Source: Campanula takesimana
Lineage: Eukaryota; Streptophyta; Magnoliopsida; Asterales; Campanulaceae
Length of the DNA stretch: 64,000 nt
NCBI GenBank assembly: GCA_026119855.1
Contig: JAOWBW010000038.1
Coordinates: 1,849,824 to 1,913,823, forward strand
Direction: 5' to 3'
The translations under genes were made by a program, and so were the position numbers. This document shows positions 42,400-53,680 of the stretch, piece by piece. Numbering within the stretch: the stretch's first letter is position 1; each line of letters opens with the position of its first letter. Under the pieces are notes generated by a model. That model searched no databases. It was not told the origin of the DNA and saw nothing but the letters and a program-made list of their open reading frames with translations.

Positions 42400-45300
42400 C
42401 ATTCATGTGGTAACAAGTAAAATAAACATTAGGTTATTTTCTTAGGTGCTTATGTCGGCCCAAAGGAAGATTAAGTATTTATTAAAATATAAGTTCAAAT
42501 TACTTGTTGCCTATGGCAATCATTTATGAGTCAACTCGCAATCCAAAGATTAGTTTTGATGTCATGTTGATTGTCTTGTTGATGGATTTCATTGATATAA
42601 TTAATCATTATTTATTGTGTAGTTTCTTATTTATGTTTTGTATTCATTCTTGTTCTCAAAATTCCAACAAATTTGTTTATTGCTTCATCTGTAATTATTG
42701 CTATGAGTACCGTTGCAATGTGAGACTAATTATAAAACTTGGAAAACAAATAATTATAATCTTGGGCTATATAGAACTCGCATTAAAGGATCCGTTTCTC
42801 TTCTTATTGCTTGAGTGCTGAGAAGTGACACGCTCTAACCGCGTAAGCCTAATGATCATAAAGAATATTGTCCCAGAGACCTTTTGAACGGTGTCTCCGA
42901 GGATATAGATGCTACAAACATTCCTTGATACCCCTGAGGAAACTTGTTTCCATAAGGTATAAAGGGTACCGGGAATTTAAGGGAGTACATTTTAGAAATA
43001 GTTCATCTATTGACGAAACGAAAAGGCACTTAAGTTAAGGATATCGGATGATATTCTTGTGCATTTAGTTTTAATCTTTCTTCCTTGGTTTGGTTGCTTT
43101 GAAGTGACCTATCAATGTCAAAAGGACAAGTGAAATATTAATGAATTACTTTCACTTATGACACAAGAAGAAGATAAGTTAAGAATAATTTAGAACTAAA
43201 GGTACTCATTTAGCATCTACCTTTTCTCATGGGACAAGAGAAGAGGGAAAGAAACTGTGGTTGGAAGTAAAAAGAAGCTTAAGGGATCATCTCATGATCA
43301 TAAAGAAAATAAATGTTTCTTTTGCAAGGACCTTACTAACATGAAGTTCGATTATCCTAAGTCTCACGCTTGGCGTGAGAGGTATATCATTTGGTCTTGT
43401 TTGTATTGTATTAAGGCTAATTTGGTTTCAGTTCCTACATTTACATGGTGATTGGATTTTGGTGCAACCAATCACATAAGGATGTTCAAGTAGGATTGCG
43501 TAAATTACCGAAGACCTAGTAAAGATGAAGAAATTCATCTATATGGAAACTAGGAATCCGGTTAGAGTTATAGGCATAAGGATCATTTACATTATTGTTA
43601 AGTACTAAGTATTATTTTGTATTAAATAATATATTTATTGTACCGTCATTTAAATGGAATTATGATATTTATCACAATATTGGACAAGGAAGGTCACTTT
43701 TGTTCATTAATAATAAGTGTGATCTCTATTTTAATTCCAAAGGTTGTTGGCACTAGTACATTGTCAAGTATTCTTTCTTCACTTGACATTATTCAAACAA
43801 TAAATGTGTCCCTTAATAATGAAACCAAAACTAGAAAGCAAAAGTTATCAAGTAAATTTTATTTTATTTTTCATTAAGGCATAAGCATTTGGGTCATATT
43901 TCCAAAAGAAAAATTGATAAGCTTATGTTAAAGAAAATCTTAAACAAACTTGATATTTTGGAAAATACTTTTACATTAAATGCCTTAAAGGAAATTTACA
44001 AACATTAAAAGAATAGTATTTTCGAGAGTATCAAGTGTCTTTAAAACTAATACATATGAACATTGTGGGCCATTCATTATTCTTTCGTGGAAAGGTCAAC
44101 AATAGTTATTACGTTTATAAATGACTACTCTCAATATGGATGCATTTATTACTTTATGCAAAGACTCAAGTTATGGACGTTTTCAAGTCTTATGAGGTCA
44201 AAGTTGGAAATCAACTTTGAAAGACTATTAAGAACATTAGGTCCAATCATGATAGAATATATCATGGTTGGAATGATTGTTAAAGGGAACAACGTCTAGG
44301 TCCTTTTTACTCGCTATTTTGAAGAGTGTGGGATTGTCTCCATCTACATTAAGCCGGGTACGCCTAACATGAATGATGTACACAAGAGACATGATAAAAT
44401 CCTTAAGGAAATGGTAATAAGCATGTTATGTGCTTCTTTTACCTCACTCATTATGGGCGATACATTAAAACCGCAGCCCTTATTCTCATTAAAGCTCCCT
44501 CTAAGCTATTAATAAAAACCCTTTATGATTTTGGGACGAATAAGGAACACGTCCTTAAATCATCTTCATTTATGGGGTTGTCTAACATAAGGGTAGACCT
44601 TATAAGTCTACTAAAGGCAAGTTAGACATAAGATTGTTAGTAGTTATTCATGAGGTTAGCCGAAAGATCTAGGGGATATATAAATTTTACAACCCGAAAA
44701 TTTGAACATTTTGAAACGAGAAAAGCTAGGTTCTTTGAGGATGTTGAATTTAGTGGGAGATTAGGTGTAATATTTTGAATTTGGAAAAGAAGAGGCATCC
44801 ATTTCTTCACCTCTTCCATAAGTTCCAATTGGATTTCAAATTTTGTACTTGATATTCAAGAAGAACATACAATTCAAAATAAATATGGTTTCCCTATAAA
44901 TATTGAACAACATGAAAATGTTGATCATAAGAAGGAAATTCAACAACCTCAGAATTAGTAAGAACCGGTGCCCTTAAAGAGATACAATAGAGTAAGAAGG
45001 ATTGCAATACCGGATAATTATGAGATGTATCTTACCGAGAAATTAAGGACACATAGGTTTAGTGGGAGATGAGCCATTCATCTACCATAAAGCCATTAAT
45101 AGTCCTAATTCTCATAAGTAGATTAATACCATATATAAAGAGTTGAAATCTTTGAAAGATAACAACTTTTGGGATCTTTTTACATTACCAAAAGATGTGA
45201 AACCTATAAATGGGTCTCTAAGACCTAAAAGGATTCACAAAAGTAATGTTGAAATATATAAAGACCCATCTAGTTGCTAAAGAATTTTCAACTCATAAGA

Positions 45301-46330
45301 AAGACATTAATTATCAAGAAAGAAACATTTCCCGGTATCTTCTAAAAACCCTTTTAAAATCATTATGGCTCTAGTAGCAAATTGTGTCTTAAGCTTCATC
45401 AAATGGATATTAAGAGAACTTTTCTTAATGGAGACATTAAGCAAACTATCTATACGGAGAAATTCATTTATGACTTAAGCAAACTTCTCATTAATGGTAT
45501 TTAGAATTTAGTCAAGTTATTCTTTCATTTGGTTTGAAATGAATCTTGATAAATATTGTGTATACCATAAGTTCAGTGGGAGTAAAAATTATAATTTTGG
45601 TCTTATATGTGGGTAATATTTGCTTGCTAGTAATGTTTTAAACCTTAATAAAGAAACTAAGAAATTTCTTTGGAATGAAAATTCTTGGTGAGGCATCCTT
45701 TTGTATTAGGAATCCAAGTTCACTGTGAGTATTCACGGAGTATTTTAGGATTATCACAAAAGGCCTATATAGAAAAGGTATTACAAAAGGTATAGCATGC
45801 AAAGCTATAAACCACTTGACACCCCTAATTTTAAAGGAGACATGCTTAGTCTCAAACAGTGTCTTAAAGTTAATTATGAATCCAAGTATATAGAAAATAT
45901 CCCTCTTTGCATCAGCAGTAAGAAAGCTTAATAAATGCGTAAGTCTTGCATTCAATGTTAGGATGCTTGATCAATACCAAAGCAATCCAGAAAAAACATT
46001 AAGTAGTAGCTAAAAGAATGATATAAGATTTACAAAACACAAAGATCTACATGCCTATTTTTAATCGGATAATCTTGAGATCATTTGGTATTCTGATATT
46101 TGTTAAAATTACATGGCTACATAAGTTTTAATGGACTGTGATTTGTCAAAACAAGTGTCGAAAGACCAATTAAGATATGACTATCAGGTAGCAGTTTCGT
46201 ACTCTAACAAAAGGTTTATGGATTTAGACATTAAGTATCATGTTATAAAGAAAATAGTACAAAATGAACAGAGAAATACAACTTATTAGAACAAACTCCA
46301 TAATTTAACGGATCCATTTATGAAACGTTA
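42400..46330 (+). pseudogene. Copia gag-pol remains, heavily mutated
   Basis: Recognisable scraps in order: a gag knuckle remnant CFFCKDLTNMKFDYPKSHAW (about 43315), where His and one Cys are lost; an integrase core segment VITFINDYSQYGCIYY (about 44110); a later integrase piece YIKPGTPNMND (about 44345) with no usable Glu context; and weak reverse-transcriptase echoes (about 45160-45300). Many stops and frameshifts intervene. The fragments match copia proteins of the KCFFCKKKGH type as I remember them. Confidence 0.75.
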
Positions 46331-47269
46331 TCATCTCTAGTGTTTCACGAGCATGTTGCTCATATGGGTGTAACAATTTGATAACATTTAATTTAGTGGG
46401 AGTTTTGTGTTGTACTTCATTAATTGTTCTATTATTTTTTTTATCTCATTTGGTTAAGTTGGACTAGTTGGAAGAATATGTATATATTCATTATGATTCC
46501 ATGCTACACATCTATACTTTTGATCTATGTCATTTAGTTGGATTTGTATACGTGATTATTGTGGGTTTAGTTGCGAATCAATTACAACGACTGCCCCTTT
46601 AGTCCTATACTTGTATGGCTAATGGACGAAATTGTTATAAATGACAATAAAGTGCGCACATTAGGGTTGTCATTTGTGTTATATTTATGATTTAAAGGAA
46701 GGACTTTGTTTTGCAACCCAAGTGGGAGATTGTTGGGACATGGCTTGCAACACAAGTCATTTAGTAATTTCATACATGAAATCATACCTATAATGTTAAT
46801 ATAAAGTGTAGTGAATTAAAATAATGTGTAGAATTCTTGGATGTAATATTACCTATTTTTGATGGGCAAAGTGGTAATTTAACATCACTAAAGGTTGAAA
46901 GGGTGTAGTCCCTAAATGAGGTGCCTTTTGGTTTCATATATAAAGGGTTCTCCATCAACCCTAGAAATCACTCCATTCATTTTATTTTCTCTCCCAGAAA
47001 ATCTTCATATTGCTAGAGACATTAGAGAGAAAAGGCACAATCATTTAGAAGAACTCCGTCCCCTTAATTCTTCTTCTTCTTCTTATTCTCCCTACAACAT
47101 CTGTAATGGATTCAATATGTATTATTTCGCTTCCGCCTTCATCTTCTTCCTCATTCTTATTCTGAAAATGAGTGTGGCATTCAGGGATATAAAGAATTGT
47201 TCCAACACGCGTTCAACATGTTTTTAAGTTGGCGCGGTGATATTTTTGTAATTAACGGGAAGTTGTTTA

Positions 47270-47500
47270 GCGCTGATCGTAAATGTCAGTGGTAGTGTAA
47301 AAAAGTGTCAGCACACGTACACTGACACTAGCACTGACACTTTTAATAAGTGCCAGTATCAATGTTAAAAAGTGCCAGTGTAATGTCTGACACTTCTAAA
47401 AACTAACGCTGGCACTTATGAAAAGTGTCAATTCCAATGTTTAGAAACGCCATTTTGAATTACTGACACTTTATAATATTAACACTCGCCATTTATGATG
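47270..47500. repeat. Subterminal-type repeats TGTCAGTG / GTGCCAGT
   Basis: About ten copies in both orientations of AGTGTCAG, CACTGACAC and AGTGCCAGT within 220 bases. Such clusters bind transposase in En/Spm (CACTA) elements; here the link is by resemblance only. Confidence 0.55.
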
Positions 47501-47679
47501 CTCTCAGTTATTTACAAAAATGCCACCGCGTGGTTTTTTAAAAAGCAACAACGGCTTTTGAAAAACACGTTTTTCCTTTGCGTAAGGTAAAACACGTTTT
47601 TCACAATATCAACTCTTAACTCTTAAGATATACACTTAGCATCATTAATGGTATTAAAACACACATTTAATCATTATAC

Positions 47680-47854
47680 TCCCTCTGTCACAAAATAATT
47701 TTTCTATTTATTACTTTTCATTGTCTCAAAAAGTTCTTCCTATTTCTAATTTAAGTTTAAAAGTGCATAAATAAAACATGATTAGTGAATCAACTGTTCA
47801 TATCTTTAAAAAATTTAAATAATCAAATATAAAAATCATTTTAAACGGATGGAG
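47680..47854. mobile_element. Stowaway-type MITE, short
   Basis: CTCCCTCTGTCACAAAATAAT start and TTAAACGGATGGAG end, TA flanks, 175 bp. Confidence 0.7.
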
Positions 47855-48494
47855 TAGAATCTTTTCGCTCTATAAGAAATTTATCATAAAACTAAATGAG
47901 CCTTCATTCACATCCCTTTTTTCCCAGCCAATTTATCATAAAAGAATAATGTTACGGGTACAAACTAGTCACAAAATTTTACATATAAATTCTTATGGGT
48001 AATGGTTTATTGATGTTTTTAATTACAGTATGACCGGTCTATTATCAATGCGATCAATAAATATCGCCAATTTATTTTGTAAGCAAAATTTTATGACTTT
48101 ATTTTGTACTCCTATCATTGCTCATCATAAAATCCATATTATAATAGAGCTCACACAGCAAAAAGCATAAAATAGTTGAAGAGTTAAAATTTTAATAATT
48201 TATATTTCTAAAATAAATGTTTAAACTTAGTGATCAAATTATTCATTTTGTGCTTATAAATTTTTATCCATAGCGCATAACAATATTAGTTCATGTGCAT
48301 TTGTGTGTGTGTGTACGGTATATAATATCACTGCGCATGCGTGTGAGTTGTGACGGCACGACCGGTGGCTGCGGTGCGGCTCAAGCTAGCAAACAAATAC
48401 AAACGCTGGGAGTCAATTTATTCTTACTCCTATATTTGGATGAATCTGGGGGTTGGTGGACAAAATCTCCTGTCCCCTACCTTATTGTATACTA
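47855..48494. other. Non-coding, nothing recognised
   Basis: AT-rich with a short GT repeat near 48300 and a brief GC-rich patch near 48350. No gene. Confidence 0.4.
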
Positions 48495-48750
48495 CTCCCT
48501 CTCTCCCTAAATAAGTGTCAATTTTCAAGAATTTTTTTTCCCTAAACGAGTGTCTTTTTTGAAAATAACTTTCTCCCTAAACGTTTTTTTTCGATTTTTT
48601 TTTTCCAGTTTCTTTATATGTGCAAAACTAAAGGGTTGGAAATGAGATTACAAGATTATATATGAATCGTTGTTACCAAATTGTTCAAAAAATTGAGATT
48701 TTCAGTGTCCCTTAAAATGAAATTTAGACACTCATTTAGGAACAGAGGTT
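48495..48750. mobile_element. Stowaway-type MITE, 'aaatgagt' family, right end damaged
   Basis: CTCCCTCTCTCCCTAAATAAGTG start; right side ACACTCATTTAGGAACAGAGG without the final GGAG-TA. Confidence 0.65.
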
Positions 48751-48829
48751 TATATACGGAGTACTCCGTAATTCCTATTCTACTTAATTAAGCATATCTT
48801 TTAATATTGCAGGGGATTGAAAATAAATA

Positions 48830-49114
48830 CTCTTTCTGTCCCACTTTACTTGAGACTTATTTCCATTTTGGTCCGTCCCACTTCACTTGAGACTCCCCAA
48901 AATAGCCATCTTTTTATTATTTTATATTCAAACTACCACACGACTCATTCTCTCTCTACATTTTCCACCACTCATTTTATTCAACCAACACTACTATTTA
49001 CCACACTCATTCTCTCTCTTCATTTTCTACCACATAGTATTTTTTTTACTTTATTCTTTTTACTTAGTTATTGTGCCCACCTCTTAAGTCTCAAGTGAGG
49101 TGAGATGGAGAGAG
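48830..49114. mobile_element. Stowaway-type MITE, 'cttgagac' family
   Basis: CTCTTTCTGTCCCACTTTACTTG start, GTCTCAAGTGAGGTGAGATGGAGAGAG end, TA flanks. Same ends and interior as 637-916. Confidence 0.82.
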
Positions 49115-49269
49115 TATTCATTATTTGATTTTCATTCACTCATTCTCTCTCTTCATTTTCTACCACATAGTATTTTTTTTACTTTATTCTTTTTACTTAG
49201 TTATTGTGCCCACCTCTTAAGTCTCAAGTGAGGTGAGACGGAGAGAGTATTCATTATTTGATTTTCATT
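49004..49269. repeat. 133 bp tandem duplication including a MITE end
   Basis: Copies 49004-49136 and 49137-49269, starting CACTCATTCTCTCTCTTC and ending GATTTTCATT. I see a single difference (GAGATGGAG versus GAGACGGAG). The unit holds the right MITE end plus about 20 bases of flank. Confidence 0.95.
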
Positions 49270-49810
49270 TTGAAATGACAGTTTATTTTAATTTTGTCGT
49301 CAGTTTGATTAACATTGTTTTAAGTGCCTTGTATGTCATACAAGCTAGACGATATTGACCGTAAGACGAGTCTTGCATTGAACACAATTTCCATCCGTAT
49401 GGAAGGAGAATGTTTCAATATGCTCTTAACTAATTTGATGATCTAATGCTTTGATAACTGGAATGTTTGAGAAGAAATGATGATCATAAGAGAATTTATA
49501 TAATATTCGAAGAGTCCATTAAATACACTCATCATTTCTTTTCTGCAATCAATATGGGATATAGCTTTTCATATCACTATAACTCTTCATTTACCATTAT
49601 CAAGTTGCATTCCTTCGCCATTAAAATCTCATTCACCCCAAAATAATTTTGAATAAATAAATATATTTTCCTAATTTATAGATTTTAATTTTGCAACTTA
49701 TGGAACCCATTTAGAATTTGGATCAAAACTAGGTCAAACCAAGTTTTCACAAACCCATTTCAAAAATTATATAACCCTCTTTAAGGTTAGTTGATCGGTT
49801 TTTTATTTAG

Positions 49811-49813
<3 letters not shown>
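49270..49813. other. Non-coding, nothing recognised
   Basis: AT-rich; no long frame, terminal repeat or domain. Confidence 0.4.

Positions 49814-49878
<65 letters not shown>
49814..49878. repeat. (TA)n microsatellite
   Basis: About 32 uninterrupted TA units. Confidence 0.97.
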
Positions 49879-49881
<3 letters not shown>

Positions 49882-50369
49882 TGTCATTTTTCTTTATGGT
49901 CTCGTCTTAATTAATGCAGATTTTACTATAGTAAAAAAATGTATAAATAAATAAAGCATATTTTTTTCAAGAAAATAATACATAATTTTTATAAATATTG
50001 AAAATTCAACTGTGTTGTTATTTTGTTATGAGTATTTTATTTATTATTTACTATTTTTATTTGATTTAAATTCAATCCACAGACATAGTTAGCCAATAGC
50101 CACTGACTGGTATGTTGGGCTTTTATGAGAAGTCCATGTATTCCAATTTCCAAACCCGAAGCACGATGATTTGGTGGAAATGTCCTTATGGCTGGCCCGG
50201 CCCGGCCCGAAAGCGTCGGATGTCTTCGTGTACGGCCTGATCCGACCATGTTCTTTTTCCGAATTTTGACCAAAAACTCGTTGACAAAATCTGACCGTTT
50301 TTGGCTCTACGCATTGAGTCACTGACTAGTACGTGTTTTTCGTCATAAACACTCATCATCTTCATCGCG
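49879..50369. other. Non-coding, nothing recognised
   Basis: A modestly GC-rich patch at 50190-50260 gives short overlapping minus-strand frames without recognisable domains. Confidence 0.4.
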
Positions 50370-50399
50370 TCTCTCTCTCTCTCTCTCACACACACACAC
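50370..50399. repeat. Compound (TC)n(AC)n microsatellite
   Basis: TC units followed directly by AC units, just ahead of the possible leader exon. Confidence 0.9.
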
Positions 50400-50527
50400 T
50401 CCAACGGTCATTTCCCTTGAACGGTGGCGGTCATTGCCCTAGAACGGCGGTGGTCAATCGAATCTCTAGGATTTCTCTTTCTGAACTTAGAAGAAATCAG
50501 TTTTGTTCATATCTTCTCTCACTCCAG
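50400..50527 (+). other. Possible non-coding leader exon upstream of the ATM-like array
   Basis: GC-richer stretch with two ACGGTGGCGGTCA-like repeats, then a CT-rich tract ending CACTCCAG|GTAAAC, a good donor. It could be the first exon of a transcript entering the array, or chance. Confidence 0.3.
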
Positions 50528-50559
50528 GTAAACATGGATAAATAGTCCCTTGTTTTTTT

Positions 50560-53180
50560 GAATTGTCAGAGTGATTTGTAACTGGTATACTTTCTGGAAA
50601 TTGTGAATCGCACAATCATGTATAATTTCTCCCAGTATTTTCCAGGGATGAGGGGAAAATTTACCTTAAATTGATTGAGTGTATCAACACACACTGTTAA
50701 AGAATGGTCCGAATTTGGGTTCTCAATCATTGATTATTCATCATGATGTGCGATAATTTGTCAATTTTGACTTCTTTTACGTTTATAATTCTAATTATTT
50801 TGCGGGAAGTGATTGTTTTGTATTCTAGGTTGCAATTAAAATTATTGAGGGGTTCTTGCAGTACCACTATGACTTGGTATTCTTCTTTAATTGCTTGAAG
50901 TGGTCTATGGATGCTAGCGTGAATGCACATTGTTTTCCGGAGTGACTCAAACAGGGATAATAATTTGAACAATGAAACAAGAAATTGATTCATCATGCTT
51001 CTTAACTAGTATAATGGAACTTTCTGATCCTCTCCACCTGAAAAAAAAAATAAAAATTCCTGAAAGATAAGTTTGCTAGGAAATGTTAAACGAGATCAAT
51101 GTTTTCATCTTTATGCTTCTTAACTAGTATAATTTGAACAATGTTTGCTAGCGTGAATGCACATTGTTAATAAAATATGTCGGATTTACAAATTGTTAAA
51201 TACATTTTTGTCTGAATGAAGAATTCTCAAATGCCCCAAGGTTTCTTAGTTAAAAAGGTACAGGCATGTTTTCGTATTTTTTTTTTCAGTACCTCTTTAT
51301 TGTTACATTTTGCTAATAAAAATTGATTCAGTCCATTGTGATTCATGTATGGCAGGAATGCCGTTTTATTCTGTCTTGTTCGTAACATTGTAATCGCGCT
51401 AGTAATTATCATTTCATTTGCCGGTTTGAGGGGTTTTGTGGAAATCTTGAAAGATTAGTTTGCTAGGAAATGTTAAACGAGATCAATGTTTTCATCTTTA
51501 TGTTCATATCAGTTTACATTCTCATCGCTATTAATGTTTGACTTGAAGAAAGAACTAAAAATGATTTGTTTTACCTTTTTTATTTTTTCTTCAATAAAAT
51601 GATAATAGAGAGAACTAAAGAATAGGTTTCTATTGACTAATCTATCAGGAAGCTAGTCTTTAACGTGCTTAACTTTATCTTTCTCCAAGTATAGGTTTCT
51701 ATTGTCAGCTACATTTTGTTGTTTGCATCATGTAATTGGTTGTCTGGAATTGAGGTTCTCATCACTGCTCTTGGGCATAGAGCTGCCGTTCCTAGCAATT
51801 CCAGGTAAGCTTAGCATTATATGCGCATTTGCTAGCAAGCACCAGTTGGGAACTTGTTATGTATCTTTTTTTATTTTTATTTTTAAATCTTTTTTGTCTT
51901 GAAAAACATTTACTTATGCATTGGAAACATTATCCAATGCAATGGTCAATTGTTGCTGTAGAACTTCTAGTGTCTGTGTACTCACTATCATATCAAATGG
52001 GTTAAATGAGCCTCTTATTTGTTCCATACGTACTAAATTGCTACAGCTACCTTCTCAACTTTGGGGGACAGTTCATCAAACGTCGCACCTTACAAGACCA
52101 GTGTTGTGGCATCATTTATGTGTTGCTAAAGGTTTTTAGAAGTTAACCAACCAGAGAAACTTTTGGGGTGTGCTTGGTGAAAAACTTCAGGTTAAAATCT
52201 TGTCACTCCATACAACATTCATGTTGCATATTAGATTTCTTAATATTCTAATTGTGAGTGTTTCTTGTGGTTGAAGTTTCTGGTATCTAAGTTGGCTGCG
52301 TGCTGTATTGCTTCTGAATCTGATTCCGAACTTTCTGGCCCTGGTCATCTCGAGCCCGAACATTGCTTCACTTCATTGAAGTCCGTTTTCTGTGAATTCT
52401 GATCCGTTTTGATACGAGTACATTATAGTATGCTTGATTTTCATGTAGTTTTAGTGTCAACCGTCATAGGAGTTTGGGAAATTTTCACTTCATTGAAATC
52501 CGCTTTATGTAATGTTCTGCTCGTGCACTGTAAGGAGGTAGAACCAACTCTGAATTGGATATGGTTGATAGAATCCAGAGGTTTCAGCAGGAATTGTCAT
52601 GTTTGCTCTGCAAGAGAACACTTGCTTGAGGTAAAACACCTTAATGCTTGAATGGATTGATGGTAACTATTCAAATCTGTTGCCTTTTTTTTTTTTTTTT
52701 TAAAAAAAAAAAGTTGCTAATACTGTTATTGAGATCATTGTTTATGGACTTTGTTTCTGTTATTATTTCTCTTCCTTTTTGTCCCTTAATTTCCTCATTA
52801 TATTTCTGCATTCTCTCATTTTATAAGTCAAGCGGTAAAAACTTCACTCGTGTTAACATTGATGACAAATTGGCAATGGGGATGGATCCCTACTGTGTTG
52901 TTTTCAATCTTCAGCTGTATACATGTTTGCGAACCTCTTAACAATGACAATGCTAGCGATTTCACTTTTTATATGGAACAGGCATATCTTAATAACTTCT
53001 GTGACAGCACTTCTGAAGCTTTTGAAGAAGTATATAATGAATGATTCTGTTAAGATAATTGATATGACATCACAAGCGTTACGTGTGAGTCCACAAATCT
53101 CAATTACGCTTGGCCATCTCTTTCGTGAAAAGTTTTCATTTTTCATTCCTTTTTTTTGCTTGCCAAAATTGATTTAGATT
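50560..53180 (+). pseudogene. ATM: ATM-like fragment array, copy 1
   Basis: Exon-intron sequence of the plant DNA-damage checkpoint kinase ATM, from its N-terminal solenoid. Ordered exon traces: LQLKLLRG (about 50831), CLELRFSSLLLGIELPFL (51741-51804, GTAAGC donor), FSTLGDSSSNVAPYKTSVV (from 52047, then a stop), FLVSKLAACCIASESDSELS (from 52277), and an exon at about 52840-53084 reading IHVCEPLNNDNASDF and LLKLLKKYIMNDSVKIIDMT. The last exon is split by frameshifts. The final two resemble plant ATM strongly from memory; earlier ones are assigned by order and by pairing with copy 2. Confidence 0.7.
52840..53084 (+). pseudogene. ATM: ATM-like exon of copy 1, frameshifted
   Basis: Three frames must be used in turn: MDPYCVVF near 52890, CIHVCEPLNNDNASDFTFYM (about 52916-52975), then LLKLLKKYIMNDSVKIIDMT and SQALR to the donor ACGT|GTGAGT at 53084. 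This order matches the ATM block before the conserved DMTSQTLRG sequence. At least two indels have broken the frame. Confidence 0.75.
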
Positions 53181-53414
53181 TCGTATATTCATATAGGTTT
53201 TTTTTTTTTTTTTTAAGTATGTTAATTAATATTGATGACGAGTAGTATATTTATTTATGGTAGTAAGCAAGTATGGAGTATAATTCCCTCTGTTTCTCAA
53301 GCATATTCCCATTTTACTAGTCTAACTTTAAGATTTTACATTGACTGCTCGATATTCTTTCTAGTTGCAAAAGTTGATATACTTTCTGGGAAGTTTTAAT
53401 CACGCTGTCATGTA

Positions 53415-53680
53415 CTCCCTCCGTCCCACCCGAAATAGGACGTTTCGCCATTTTGGGTGTCCTACCCGAAATAGGACATCCCAAAATGGGAAGTTTTTTT
53501 TTTTTTTTTTTTATAATTAATGGGACCCACTTGTCATACTCACAACAACTTTTCACTGATTATTCCTTACCCATTTTCTCTCTCCTTCATACTCACAACA
53601 CCTCTTTTCAAATAAAATGTTAGTATATCTTAATCCCTGTGCCGGGACCAATAATCCCAATTAGAGTGGGACGGATGGAG
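53415..53680. mobile_element. Stowaway-type MITE in copy 2, absent from copy 1
   Basis: CTCCCTCCGTCCCACCCGAAAT start, GGGACGGATGGAG end, TA on both sides. Copy 1 has the uninterrupted site ATCATGTATAATTT near 50618, where copy 2 reads GTCATGTA, then the MITE, then TATAATTT. Confidence 0.93.

Larger units (their letters stand above)
41076..47207 (+). mobile_element. Decayed Ty1/copia element
   Basis: 6132 bp, TGTTGGGACA...TTCCAACA ends, with the 5 bp duplication CGCGT (41071-41075 and 47208-47212). LTRs of 476 and 477 bp (41076-41551, 46731-47207) differ at roughly 17 sites. The primer site TGGTATCAGAGC is at 41554-41565 and the polypurine tract AGTGGGAGAT ends at 46730. All coding parts are broken. 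Confidence 0.93.
41044..47598. mobile_element. Small inverted-repeat element interrupted by a copia element
   Basis: The left end AAAAACGTGTTTTACCCTAAG (from about 41047), continued at 47208 by CGCGTTCAACATGTTTTT, is inverted at 47553-47598 (AAAACACG, TTTCC, GGTAAAACACGTTTTT). Without the copia element about 420 bp remain, with many TGTCAGTG/GTGCCAGT motifs that recall subterminal repeats of CACTA elements. No CACTA terminus or target duplication was found, so the class is open. Confidence 0.45.
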
